NCBI GenBank assembly: GCA_018663565.1
Contig: JABJQE010000098.1
Location: forward strand, 1-10,327
Direction of reading: 5' to 3'
Length of the DNA stretch: 10,327 bases
Source of the DNA: Phycisphaerae bacterium
Lineage (GTDB): Bacteria; Planctomycetota; Phycisphaerae; Phycisphaerales; SM1A02
In this document: positions 1-6,807 of the stretch, one piece after another
Layout: every line of letters begins with the position of its first letter
Position numbering within the stretch: the stretch's first letter is position 1
Program-made: the position numbers and the translations under genes
Notes under the pieces: generated by a model
Seen by the model: only the letters and a program-made list of their open reading frames with translations
What the model was told of the DNA's origin: nothing
The model's database searches: none

Positions 1-1
1 T

Positions 2-208
2 CGCGGCGTTGGCGACACGGTGTGGACGTTTACAATTACGACGTTCAGTTGCTATGGCATTCGCCTTCCCGCAGCATGGCTCCTGGGCATCGTGTTCGAC
101 ATGGGCCTTGTGGGCATATGGATAGCCCTCTGCGGCGAACTTGCGGTTCGCGCGGGGCTCTTCCTGCTCCGCTTTCTCCATGGTGGATGGGCGATGCGGA
201 AGGTCTAA
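2..208 (+). CDS. MATE-family efflux transporter, C-terminal fragment
   Basis: The reading frame is open from the left edge (frame starting at base 2) to TAA at 206-208, so only the last 68 residues or so are present and the true start lies outside. The visible part begins R-G-V-G-D-T, matching the conserved stretch before the last helices of MATE (multi-antimicrobial extrusion) transporters. Two hydrophobic segments follow, rich in L, I, A and W, with the typical G-x-x-G-I-W-I-A turn between them, and the protein ends with a basic tail (FLHGGWAMRKV). MATE proteins are inner-membrane Na+ or H+ antiporters that export drugs or metabolites; the substrate here cannot be read. The gene converges on infC with a 19-nt gap, and I see no clear terminator hairpin between them. 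Family is fairly sure from the tail alone, but another polysaccharide-flippase-fold protein is possible. Confidence 0.72.
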   Translation, partial: RGVGDTVWTFTITTFSCYGIRLPAAWLLGIVFDMGLVGIWIALCGELAVRAGLFLLRFLHGGWAMRKV

Positions 209-227
209 AGGGCGATATATTGAGAAC

Positions 228-863
228 TCAGTCGTCCGACTTCGATGGAGTGTCCGTCGTTGCGGCCTCTTTGGCTGCGGTTTGCGAAGCCTTGATCCGC
301 TCAATCTTGCCCTTGTCAGGCGAGAGAACAAGAGTAAGACGACGGCCCGCCATTCGCGGCACCATGTCAACCTTCGAGATGTCTGCGAGTTGCTCGATGA
401 CATCCTTCATACGCTGCGTTCCACGTTCGCGGTGGAGCATCTCGCGGCCTCGGAAGTTCTGGACGATCTGAACCTTATGCCCATCCATCAAGAACTTGCG
501 AGCTTGGGCCATGCGGATACCAATGTCATGCGGATCGATCTTCATTGATCGGCCAAGGCGGACTTCCTTCATCTCAAGTGCCTTGGACTTGGCTCGGTTG
601 GACTTTTCCTTCTTGGACTGCTCGTAGCGATACTTGCCAAAGTCAAGAATGCGGCAGACAGGCGGGTCGGCTTCAGGTGACACTTCGACAAGATCGAGTC
701 CGGCGTCAAAGGCCATTTGGACGGCATCGCGCACGTCGACGACGCCCACCATGTTCTCATCTTGATCAATCAATCGAATTGGTGACTTGCGAATCTGGTC
801 ATTGATTCGAGGAAGCTTGCGGATGTTCTCCTGCTGTCCAAAGTAGCGTCGTTTACGGGCGAT
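228..863 (-). CDS. infC: Translation initiation factor IF-3, predicted AUC start
   Basis: IF3 binds the 30S subunit, keeps it apart from 50S and checks the initiator tRNA-start codon pairing. The predicted protein has 211 residues. The N-domain begins at PRINDQIR (about 18-25) and carries GLDLVEVSPEADPPVCRI (about 55-72). The lysine-rich linker starts at GKYRYEQSKKEK (from about 76). The C-domain runs from about 98 to 182 with the FRGREM motif at 137-142 and RRLTLVLSP at 174-182. A tail of about 29 polar residues extends beyond the usual end. I chose ATC at 863-861 as the start because a perfect AGGAG lies 8 nt upstream, the following ARKRRYFG is a typical basic IF3 beginning, and infC genes classically use AUU/AUC/AUA. 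The only standard alternative is an in-frame GTG at 899, adding 12 residues with no properly spaced ribosome site. It follows thrS, as in many bacteria, after a 227-nt leader. No rpmI or rplT follows; the next gene converges. Confidence 0.95.
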   Translation of the reverse strand: MARKRRYFGQQENIRKLPRINDQIRKSPIRLIDQDENMVGVVDVRDAVQMAFDAGLDLVEVSPEADPPVCRILDFGKYRYEQSKKEKSNRAKSKALEMKEVRLGRSMKIDPHDIGIRMAQARKFLMDGHKVQIVQNFRGREMLHRERGTQRMKDVIEQLADISKVDMVPRMAGRRLTLVLSPDKGKIERIKASQTAAKEAATTDTPSKSDD

Positions 864-871
864 GAGAAGGG

Positions 872-876
872 CTCCT
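872..876 (-). promoter_or_regulatory. Shine-Dalgarno AGGAG of infC
   Basis: AGGAG on the minus strand lies 8 nt (CCCTTCTC) upstream of the in-frame ATC at 863-861. This is ideal spacing and it decides the infC start in favour of AUC. Many neighbouring genes (thrS, nrdR, the exported protein, the TIM-barrel gene) have no such good site, which makes this one stand out. Confidence 0.75.
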
Positions 877-1009
877 GAGTTCGCGCACGATTGCAACACC
901 AGCCCTGAGTGGGGTGGTGTCTACTGTTTCGAAAGGTCGGAGGAGTGGACGGCGGCTCATGCGCACAGGTCGTCGTCGTGTCGTCTGAAAGGTCCAGGCA
1001 TTCGGTCAC

Positions 1010-1041
1010 TCCGGCGATGGACAATCCATCGCGAATCCGGA
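1010..1041 (-). promoter_or_regulatory. Hairpin in the thrS-infC leader
   Basis: On the minus strand GCGATGGA-TTG-TCCATCGC forms a perfect 8-bp stem with a 3-nt loop (1014-1021 with 1025-1032). An outer TCCG/CGGA pairing (1038-1041 with 1010-1013) closes it across a 5-nt bulge. No run of T follows, so it does not look like a simple intrinsic terminator of thrS. It sits about 150-180 nt before the infC start and could be an mRNA-processing, stabilising or autoregulatory element. Confidence 0.5.
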
Positions 1042-1069
1042 GGATATCGGAGCATGGGCTTGGAAGCAA
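1041..1069 (-). promoter_or_regulatory. Candidate sigma-70-type promoter for infC
   Basis: On the minus strand TTGCTT (1069-1064) is followed after exactly 17 nt by TATCCT (1046-1041). This matches the spacing of housekeeping promoters, with 3 of 6 bases agreeing at -35 and 4 of 6 at -10. A start near 1034 would put the perfect hairpin at the extreme 5' end of the infC transcript. The match is modest and could be chance; infC may instead be read through from thrS. Confidence 0.3.
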
Positions 1070-1090
1070 GGAAAGAGGTGGTATTCCAAC

Positions 1091-3166
1091 TCAGGTTGAG
1101 GGGAACAGTTGCTCTGCAAGACCGCCATTGGATCGGGTATTGACCTCGGTATTGAGGGCCTCTACGAATGTGTCCATGGCCACAGCGCCGAGATCCTTCT
1201 CTATTCCTCGGGCCCTGACGCTGACCGTTCCAGCCTCGGCATCACGGGGGCCGACAATGAGCAGGTAGGGGATCCGCTGTTCGGCGGCGAGCCGGATGCG
1301 GGCCTGAAGACGTTCGTTGCTGTCATCGAGCGTGGTACGCCGGCCACTTGCGAGCAAGGCATCATGCACGGTCTTGGCATACTCAGCCGATTTCTCGCTG
1401 ACTGGCAGCACGCGGACTTGCTCTGGGGCGAGCCAAGCTGGGAAGGCACCGGCGAAGTGTTCGATCAAGAATCCGATGAACCGCTCCATCGACCCGAATG
1501 GGGCGCGGTGGATCATTACTGGCCGATGCGAGGCGTTGTCGGAGCCGATGTACGAGAGATCGAATCGCTCGGGCAGGTTGTAGTCAACCTGAACGGTGCC
1601 TAGTTGCCAGCTGCGTCCGATGGCATCCTTGACGATGAAGTCGATCTTCGGTCCGTAGAAGGCCGCTTCGCCTGGCTCTGCATTCCAGCTCGTTCCAAAT
1701 GCGTCTGCCGCCGCCTTGCAGGCTGCTTCGGCGAGGTCCCAGTTGGCCGGATCGCCCACATATTTGGATGAATCCGGGTCACGCAGTCCGACACGAATAT
1801 CGTAGGACTCAATGCCAAGCGTTTTGAAGATGATCTGCACGAGCTCAAGGCACCCACTGATCTCTTGTTGAATCTGGTCCTCGGTACAGAACAAGTGGGC
1901 ATCGTCTTGCGTGAACCCACGCACGCGAAGCATGCCGCCGAGCTCGCCGGATTGTTCGTATCGATACACCGTTCCAAACTCGGCAAGTCGCACAGGAAGA
2001 TCGCGGTAGCTTCGTGGTTCGCTCGCAAAGATCCGAATGTGCATTGGGCAATTCATTGGCTTGAGCAGATAGCCATCTACGTCGCCTTCTTGCAGCCTGT
2101 TGCTGAGCTCGCCGCACGTGCAGCCTTCATCCACCATGACGGCCATCGCGTCCGGGTCCACAATCGGCGGGAACTGGCTGTCTTGGTAGTAGGGGAAGTG
2201 GCCAGAAGTGCGGAAGAGGTCGAGTTTCCCGATATGGGGCGTGAAGACCTGCTGATAGCCCTGCCGAGTGAGCTCGGTGGAGATGAAGTCTTGCAGTTCT
2301 TGCCTGACAACGGCTCCGTTTGGCGTCCAGAGAATGAGCCCTTGCCCAACCATCTCGTCAATCTTGAACAGCCCGAGCTTTCGGCCAATCACACGGTGGT
2401 CGCGTTTGCGGGCTTCTTCCAATTGCCCAAGATGAGCAGCGAGCCGCTTCTTGTCTGGGAATGCTGTGCCATACACACGCGTCAAGTGATCTGAGTTGGC
2501 GTCTCCGTGCCAGTAACTGGCGGCGACGGACATCATCTTTGCAGCGCCAATCCGGCCGGTTGACGGTACGTGGGGGCCAGCGCAGAGATCGTCCCAATCT
2601 TCGCCGGTAGTACCCGTCGCATACCACGACAACGACTCGGCGCCACCATCGATCGCTCGCGTTGCGTTGTCGAGCTTGTACTTGCTTCCCTCCGATTCCA
2701 GTCGCTTCAAGCCCTCGACTGTGGACAGGTCGCATCGGGTGAATGGCCTGTCTGATTTGATAATCTCATCCATGATGGTTTCGATTCGTTCGAAGTCGTC
2801 AGTACTGATGGACACGCCATCTGGCAACGCAATGTCGTAGTAGAACCCGTTCTCTACGGGGGGGCCGTAGACAAGCATCGCGCCTGGAAACACGCTTTGG
2901 ATTGCTTCGGCCATGACATGCGCAGCGCTATGGCGAATCAGCCACAACGCATCGTCGCTGCATTCATCTTTGCCGCGTGGTGGTGTTACAAGCGACACGT
3001 CCGCATCTTCGGTAATGGCAAAGTCAAGTCCAACAAGCTCGCTATTGACGCGAGCGCCGAGCGCTGCCTTGGCAAGGCCCGGGCCAATATCAGCGGCGAG
3101 TTCAAGCGGGGTTGTTGGTCCGTCGAAACTGCGTTGGGATCCATCTGGGAGCGTGAGAGTGGGCAT
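1091..3166 (-). CDS. thrS: Threonyl-tRNA synthetase
   Basis: ThrRS charges tRNA-Thr with threonine using ATP. The 691-residue protein shows the full bacterial layout. A TGS domain comes first (about 1-62). The editing domain follows with H79-x3-H83 and C195-A-G-P-H199, the metal-binding residues that hydrolyse mis-charged Ser-tRNA. The class II catalytic core has the zinc ligands C373 (MNCP), H424 (DDAHLFC) and H553, motif 2 (VYRYEQSGELGGMLRVRGF) and motif 3 (APFGSMERFIGF). The anticodon-binding domain starts near 580. The ATG at 3166 was chosen because MPTLTLPDG is a normal TGS beginning; an upstream in-frame TTG at 3190 overlaps the nrdR stop and would add eight residues. Compared with E. 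coli ThrRS, the stretch between HFPYYQDSQF and MNCP is about 24 residues longer and contains a C-T-C pair (349-351). The gene follows nrdR after 20 nt, so co-transcription is likely. Confidence 0.97.
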   Translation of the reverse strand: MPTLTLPDGSQRSFDGPTTPLELAADIGPGLAKAALGARVNSELVGLDFAITEDADVSLVTPPRGKDECSDDALWLIRHSAAHVMAEAIQSVFPGAMLVYGPPVENGFYYDIALPDGVSISTDDFERIETIMDEIIKSDRPFTRCDLSTVEGLKRLESEGSKYKLDNATRAIDGGAESLSWYATGTTGEDWDDLCAGPHVPSTGRIGAAKMMSVAASYWHGDANSDHLTRVYGTAFPDKKRLAAHLGQLEEARKRDHRVIGRKLGLFKIDEMVGQGLILWTPNGAVVRQELQDFISTELTRQGYQQVFTPHIGKLDLFRTSGHFPYYQDSQFPPIVDPDAMAVMVDEGCTCGELSNRLQEGDVDGYLLKPMNCPMHIRIFASEPRSYRDLPVRLAEFGTVYRYEQSGELGGMLRVRGFTQDDAHLFCTEDQIQQEISGCLELVQIIFKTLGIESYDIRVGLRDPDSSKYVGDPANWDLAEAACKAAADAFGTSWNAEPGEAAFYGPKIDFIVKDAIGRSWQLGTVQVDYNLPERFDLSYIGSDNASHRPVMIHRAPFGSMERFIGFLIEHFAGAFPAWLAPEQVRVLPVSEKSAEYAKTVHDALLASGRRTTLDDSNERLQARIRLAAEQRIPYLLIVGPRDAEAGTVSVRARGIEKDLGAVAMDTFVEALNTEVNTRSNGGLAEQLFPST

Positions 3167-3186
3167 GGTGTCGCGAATCGTCCAGT

Positions 3187-3687
3187 TCAAGATTGAGGTG
3201 GAAAGAGGTCTTGTTGCCCGGGGTCATCTTTGACTTCGGACCGGAGGTCGGAAATCTCGTCGGCGAGATCATCAAGTGAGGCGAGGTCGTGATACTCGCT
3301 CGCGTATCGAATATAGGAAATATCGTCGACATCACGTAGCATGGCGGCCACGCGTTGGCCGATTTCAAAGCTAGGCACTTCGCGGTCAAAGTCTTGGCGC
3401 ACTATTCGTTCAACGTGCTCGGCGATGGACTCTTTTGATTCTTCAGGAACCGGGCGTTTGCCGCACGCTGCAATGATGCCTCGCAAGATGCTCTGTCGAT
3501 CGAACGGCACGCGAGCGCCATCCTTCTTGACGACGACGAGTCGGCCGGTCGCTTCGAAGCGTTCATAGGTTGTGAAGCGGCGGCCGCACGTGATGCACTC
3601 ACGGCGGCGGCGGACAGCGTGACCACCGTCAGCCCCGCGGCTGTCAATGACTTTGTCTTCGTCTTGATTGCAGTGTGGGCAGATCAT
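3187..3687 (-). CDS. nrdR: Transcriptional repressor NrdR
   Basis: NrdR senses ATP/dATP through an ATP-cone and represses ribonucleotide reductase genes by binding paired NrdR boxes. The 166-residue protein begins MICPHC and has the complete four-cysteine zinc ribbon (C3, C6, C31, C34) with the R-R-R-R-E-C-x-x-C-G-R-R-F-T-T-Y-E-R signature. The ATP-cone follows from about 49 to 139, including VVKKDGARVPFDRQ and the ending ISYIRYASEYH. The C-terminal tail is acidic (about 140-166). The ATG at 3687 fits the family start exactly, although no good ribosome site precedes it. It lies 36 nt after the zinc-ribbon coiled-coil gene and 20 nt before thrS. No ribonucleotide reductase gene is in the window, so its targets lie elsewhere. 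Confidence 0.96.
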   Translation of the reverse strand: MICPHCNQDEDKVIDSRGADGGHAVRRRRECITCGRRFTTYERFEATGRLVVVKKDGARVPFDRQSILRGIIAACGKRPVPEESKESIAEHVERIVRQDFDREVPSFEIGQRVAAMLRDVDDISYIRYASEYHDLASLDDLADEISDLRSEVKDDPGQQDLFPPQS

Positions 3688-3723
3688 GTGAACTGGCCCA
3701 TAGTACCTGAAACTCGCTCGACT

Positions 3724-4473
3724 CTACTTCACCAAGGCTTCGCGGCAATCGTCGCTTGCATAGAGGATGCGGAGGCATCCCTGGCATTGGACGACCTCGT
3801 CTGGGCGACCAGTGACTCGATTTACGACGTCAAATGGCAGATGCACGTTGCAGGTGTTGCACGCGTACTCGCGTCGCCGCTTGTCAATGAGCTCGATGCT
3901 CGCCATGGCTTCGCCTTCGAAGTCGTCGGCGAGCGAGTCGAACAGGTCTTGCGTGTTGCCCGGAATGGCCGAAGCCTTCTCGGCTCGCTCGGTTTCGATC
4001 TCGGCCAAGGAGTCTTTGATCTCGGCTTTGCGAGACACCAGTTCTTCTTGGGCTGAATTGAGCACTTTGGTACGTTCAGTCAACTGATCATCGAGTTCGC
4101 CGAGTTCTTCATCGATTTTCTCAACGGCCGTAAGTTCGGCGATGGCTTGCTCGTCGAATTCTTTTCGCTTGTCCTTCAAACTATTGACTTCATTGAGCAC
4201 AGCTTGGTACTGCCGTGTGTTCGATGATTCATTGAGTTCATCGCGAAGTTTGGCGGCACGTTCATCGACTACTTCGCCTTCGGTTTCAAGATTGCCAGCA
4301 TGGGCTTGTCGTTGACGCTTGTGCGTCTCAAGTTCCTCTTGCCGCTCTTGCAGCGTGTTCAGTTGTCGTTGCTGAACACGAAGATAGATTTCGGCCGAGT
4401 CCACGCGGCTGCGAAGTCCTCGCAGTTGACGTTCGACACGGTAGAGGGTCAGCAGATCTTCGATGAGCGTCAT
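3724..4473 (-). CDS. Coiled-coil zinc-ribbon protein, CT398 family
   Basis: The 249-residue product has a long charged, heptad-like helical region (about 10-165, rich in E, Q, K, R and L) predicted to form an antiparallel coiled-coil hairpin. A C-terminal C4 zinc ribbon follows, C205-x2-C208 and C230-x2-C233. This is the layout of the CT398/YbgI-associated zinc-ribbon family (zf-RING_7 type), which is widespread in bacteria. Its molecular role is poorly known, with suggested links to envelope, motility or RNA metabolism. The segment SSNTRQYQAVLNEV (about 83-96) is the usual conserved turn of the family (compare N-x-R-E-Y-x-A-L). The ATG at 4473 has GGAG six bases upstream. It sits 77 nt after cdsA and 36 nt before nrdR on the same strand. 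Family is confident; function is not inferred. Confidence 0.85.
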   Translation of the reverse strand: MTLIEDLLTLYRVERQLRGLRSRVDSAEIYLRVQQRQLNTLQERQEELETHKRQRQAHAGNLETEGEVVDERAAKLRDELNESSNTRQYQAVLNEVNSLKDKRKEFDEQAIAELTAVEKIDEELGELDDQLTERTKVLNSAQEELVSRKAEIKDSLAEIETERAEKASAIPGNTQDLFDSLADDFEGEAMASIELIDKRRREYACNTCNVHLPFDVVNRVTGRPDEVVQCQGCLRILYASDDCREALVK

Positions 4474-4550
4474 GAATCACTCCGGCTACGGTTGATGGGC
4501 TCTAGGGCGATCAATCAGTGTAGCAGGAAGCCCGTGTGGGCCAAGCCTAC

Positions 4551-5408
4551 TCAAGTTGCCAGAATGAGCCACGCCACTGGTCCAACGAGTAGTACCGAGT
4601 CGAGCACGTCCATGACTCCGCCCATGCCAGGGAGAATCGATGAGCTGTCCTTTATGCCCGCATCTCGCTTGAGCAAACTCATGCATAGGTCGCCAGCTTG
4701 GCCAAAGAGTGCGAGCAGTAGTCCGAGCACGATGGTCATCGGCCACGTCAGGGCAGTGAATCCGGCATCTGAGAGCAGATAGTTCGCAACGATCGCGATA
4801 CAAACGGCAAAGATGACGCCTCCAGCAAGGCCTTCGACGGTCTTCCCTGGGCTCAGCCATGGGATCAGTTTGTGCCGCCCACAGGCCATGCCCGTGAAGT
4901 AGGCGCCAATGTCACAGGACTTGGTAATGAGCACAATGGCCAGAATCCACCACGCTGAGACGTCCTGTCGGATCAGCAGATAAAAGCCGAGGAATCCTCC
5001 CACGTAGACAATGGTCGCAACCGAGATGGCCGCATCAGTAAAGACGCCTGTCGTTCGGTGCCCTCGTGTGTGCACGACCAGCGCTCCAAACCAACATGCG
5101 GCGATGACACAAAGTGGCCAGCCAATTGTCTGAGGTCCTGCGGAATTCCCCCAGATCGTAAGCAGCAAGGCCCAACACCCGGCCATGACCAGTCCAGCCG
5201 CGACGCGGCGTCCCGCGGCAATTGCCACTGTGGAGAGTTCAACAACAGCAAAGGCCGAGGCAACAAGCAAAAGCCCTAGCAGCACCAGGCCACGGGGCAA
5301 TTCGGTGTCGCCACCAATTGATTGGGTTCCAACGAGCTCGTCTGCCCACAGCAGCGCAAGCAGCAACAGAATCAAGAGCGGGCCGGTGATCAGGCGTTTG
5401 ATCAGCAT
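4551..5408 (-). CDS. cdsA: Phosphatidate cytidylyltransferase (CDP-diacylglycerol synthase)
   Basis: CdsA makes CDP-diacylglycerol from phosphatidate and CTP in the inner membrane, the branch point to all major phospholipids. The 285-residue protein has about eight hydrophobic segments, beginning LIKRLITGPLLILLLLAL. Near residue 166 is the conserved D-I-G-A-Y-F-T-G, followed by SPGKTVEG (about 186-193). The family signature spans 244-270 (SLLKRDAGIKDS, then PGMGGVMDVLDS). The catalytic aspartates D254, D267 and D270 are kept, but the usual PGHGG-x-x-DR reads PGMGG-x-x-DV, so the His and Arg of the classical signature are replaced. The ATG at 5408 overlaps the rhodanese stop as ATGCTGA, suggesting translational coupling. 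An in-frame ATG at 5438 would add ten polar residues (MARGRDHQHT) and is less typical. Confidence 0.93.
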   Translation of the reverse strand: MLIKRLITGPLLILLLLALLWADELVGTQSIGGDTELPRGLVLLGLLLVASAFAVVELSTVAIAAGRRVAAGLVMAGCWALLLTIWGNSAGPQTIGWPLCVIAACWFGALVVHTRGHRTTGVFTDAAISVATIVYVGGFLGFYLLIRQDVSAWWILAIVLITKSCDIGAYFTGMACGRHKLIPWLSPGKTVEGLAGGVIFAVCIAIVANYLLSDAGFTALTWPMTIVLGLLLALFGQAGDLCMSLLKRDAGIKDSSSILPGMGGVMDVLDSVLLVGPVAWLILAT

Positions 5409-5764
5409 GGTGTGTTGGTGATCTCGGCCTCTCGCCATGCCTCAATGCCACCGGCTACAGACCGGACGCACTGGAAGCCGAGTTCGGCGAGGAAATGCGC
5501 CACGATGAGCGAACGTCGACCCGACCTGCAGTAGACCACGACCACGCGATCTCTCCATGGGTCAAGTTCGTCGGCTCGAAGGCTGATCTCTTGAAGCGGC
5601 AGTAGCATGGCACCCTCGATGTGATCCTCGCGGTGTTCAACTTCGGTTCGGCAGTCGAGGAGCAACAACGAATCAAACTGCTCGCACAATGTGGGCACGT
5701 CCGCCGGGCGAATCTCCCAGACGTCACAGGGCGGCAATTTGGATGGCGTGTCTGGTGTGGTCAT
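5402..5764 (-). CDS. Single-domain rhodanese-like protein
   Basis: The 120-residue protein is one rhodanese domain. It has LLLLDCRTEVEHREDHIEGA, the strand plus the typical D-x-R-x-x-x-E and H-I-x-G-A elements. The active-site loop C79-R-S-G-R-R-S follows, then a C-terminal V-x-G-G-I-E-A-W. The intact catalytic cysteine suggests sulfur transfer (persulfide carrier or thiosulfate:acceptor sulfurtransferase), probably in the cytoplasm since no signal peptide is seen. The donor and acceptor cannot be deduced. I chose the ATG at 5764; an in-frame TTG at 5797 would add eleven residues. Neither has a clear ribosome site. It lies 45 nt after recX and overlaps cdsA by 7 nt, so it is likely co-expressed with both, although no functional link is evident. 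Confidence 0.88.
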   Translation of the reverse strand: MTTPDTPSKLPPCDVWEIRPADVPTLCEQFDSLLLLDCRTEVEHREDHIEGAMLLPLQEISLRADELDPWRDRVVVVYCRSGRRSLIVAHFLAELGFQCVRSVAGGIEAWREAEITNTPC

Positions 5765-5809
5765 CGCGTGGAGCGATGGTAGCGAGGGACAGGGCAACGC
5801 GGTGGCTTT

Positions 5810-6451
5810 CTAGTCGCGGCTGAGCGTCCGTTCGACCGTCTCTCGCACGACGCTTGCGGAAAACCCTTTTCGAGCGAGTCGGCCGATGAGGCGTCGTCTC
5901 GCAGTTTCGGGCGGCAGGCGATCAAGCCCCCGAGCCGCTTTCTGGGCGGCTTCCATTGCGTCGGCGAGTTCGTCCCGGTCGTCGAGGTATTTCGCCGCGA
6001 CGGATCTGGACAGGTCGCCTGCGAAACCTCGGCTGCGAAGCATGGCCGTCAGTTTGTAGGTGCCGATTGGTCCTCGGCGGAGCACTTCCTGGGCGATCTG
6101 GTCGGCCGCCGCCGCATCGTCGAGCAGTCCATCCTGTTCGAGTTCATCGAGAATGGTCGTCACTTGCTCAAAGTTATCTGCGTGGGGCGCGAGCCGCGTG
6201 GCGAGTCGCTGCCGGCTAGCGGCGGCTCGAGAGAGTGATCGAATGGCACGAAGTCGAAGCGCGACACGGCGGGCACACGCGGCAATCGCGTCCAGCATGG
6301 ACGCGTCGAGTTCATCATGGACGGCGAGTTGTAACGACTCGACGTCTTGACGTCGAATCCGACCAATCACTTTGGATCCTGATTGGATCTTGCGGAGATT
6401 TGGCTCACGGGGATCTGCTTTGATCGCGGTAATGAGCCTCGCATCAACCAC
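5810..6451 (-). CDS. recX: RecX-family regulatory protein
   Basis: RecX proteins bind RecA filaments and modulate, usually inhibit, homologous recombination and the SOS response. The 213-residue product has a poorly conserved N-terminal part (about 1-80, with SKVIGRIRR near 26-34 resembling the beta-strand lead-in seen in longer RecX proteins). The helical RecX repeats follow: LDELEQDGLLDDAAAADQ, then VLRRGPIGTYKLTAMLRSRG, and a last repeat RRRLIGRLARKGFSASVVRE. The GTG at 6451 was chosen because it overlaps the stop of the upstream TPR gene by 8 nt and has GGGG five bases upstream; the open frame further upstream lies inside the TPR gene. recA is not in the window. The match is by pattern of the three-helix repeats; moderately high confidence. 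Confidence 0.82.
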   Translation of the reverse strand: MVDARLITAIKADPREPNLRKIQSGSKVIGRIRRQDVESLQLAVHDELDASMLDAIAACARRVALRLRAIRSLSRAAASRQRLATRLAPHADNFEQVTTILDELEQDGLLDDAAAADQIAQEVLRRGPIGTYKLTAMLRSRGFAGDLSRSVAAKYLDDRDELADAMEAAQKAARGLDRLPPETARRRLIGRLARKGFSASVVRETVERTLSRD

Positions 6452-6764
6452 GCGGACCCCACGATGCCCGCAGCTCGGCAAGTTCAGAGGCGGCCTTGTC
6501 GTCGCCCTGGGTGGTTGCGACATCAAGGCCAGCCTCGACTGCGGCGTGGGCATCGTCGGTTCGTTGCAAGTGGATCAAACTCTGGGCCCGGTGAAAGTGT
6601 GCGTAGGGCTGGTCGGGCTCGGTCATGAGCGATTGTTCAAGGTGAGCCGCAGCCGCTTCGTGCTCGCCCCGCCTCGCATATTCCATGCCCATGGCATAGA
6701 GGCAAAATGCATCGCCCGGTTCAGTGGCGAGGAGCCGGTGTAATTGTTCAAGTCGATCGGCCAT
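6444..6764 (-). CDS. Small tetratricopeptide-repeat protein
   Basis: The 106-residue product is made of TPR-like helix pairs: one at about 19-52 (LYAMGMEYARRGEHEAAAAH, ending in EPDQP) and one at about 53-88 (YAHFHRAQSLIHLQRTDDAH), with a flanking helix on each side. Residues at the usual TPR positions (small A/G at 8, Y/F, P near 32) are present. There is no signal peptide or membrane segment. Such short TPR proteins mediate protein contacts; the partner is unknown. ATG 6764 is preceded by AAAGGG at an 8-nt distance; a longer in-frame start at 6842 would run across the start of the divergent gene. It is the first gene of the minus-strand block and overlaps recX by 8 nt. Confidence 0.8.
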   Translation of the reverse strand: MADRLEQLHRLLATEPGDAFCLYAMGMEYARRGEHEAAAAHLEQSLMTEPDQPYAHFHRAQSLIHLQRTDDAHAAVEAGLDVATTQGDDKAASELAELRASWGPRG

Positions 6765-6807
6765 CCTGATCGCCCTTTCTTCACTGACCTTACGTATTCT
6801 GCGTGGT
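6765..6807. promoter_or_regulatory. Short divergent intergenic region
   Basis: Only 43 nt separate the starts of the TPR gene (minus) and the exported-protein gene (plus), so promoters of both genes must lie here or reach into the opposite coding region. I see the TPR ribosome site (AAAGGG, 6773-6778, minus strand) but no convincing -35/-10 pair and no operator palindrome. Confidence 0.35.

Noticed and set aside
22..548. Plus-strand open frames of 135-149 codons across the MATE end and infC
   Set aside because: They run antisense to a well-supported IF3 gene and resemble no protein family; shadow frames.
967..984. Short GTC/CGT-type triplet run
   Set aside because: Only a few imperfect copies; not a meaningful repeat.
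1014..1032. Hairpin considered as the intrinsic terminator of thrS
   Set aside because: No T-tract follows on the minus strand and infC follows in the same direction; kept as a leader hairpin instead.
1865..2494. Long plus-strand open frame (209 codons) opposite thrS
   Set aside because: Antisense shadow of a fully conserved ThrRS, with no recognisable domain.
2853..2871. 7-bp inverted repeat around a G-run (TCTACGG ... CCGTAGA)
   Set aside because: It lies inside thrS and encodes the conserved YGPPVENG stretch; codon choice explains it.
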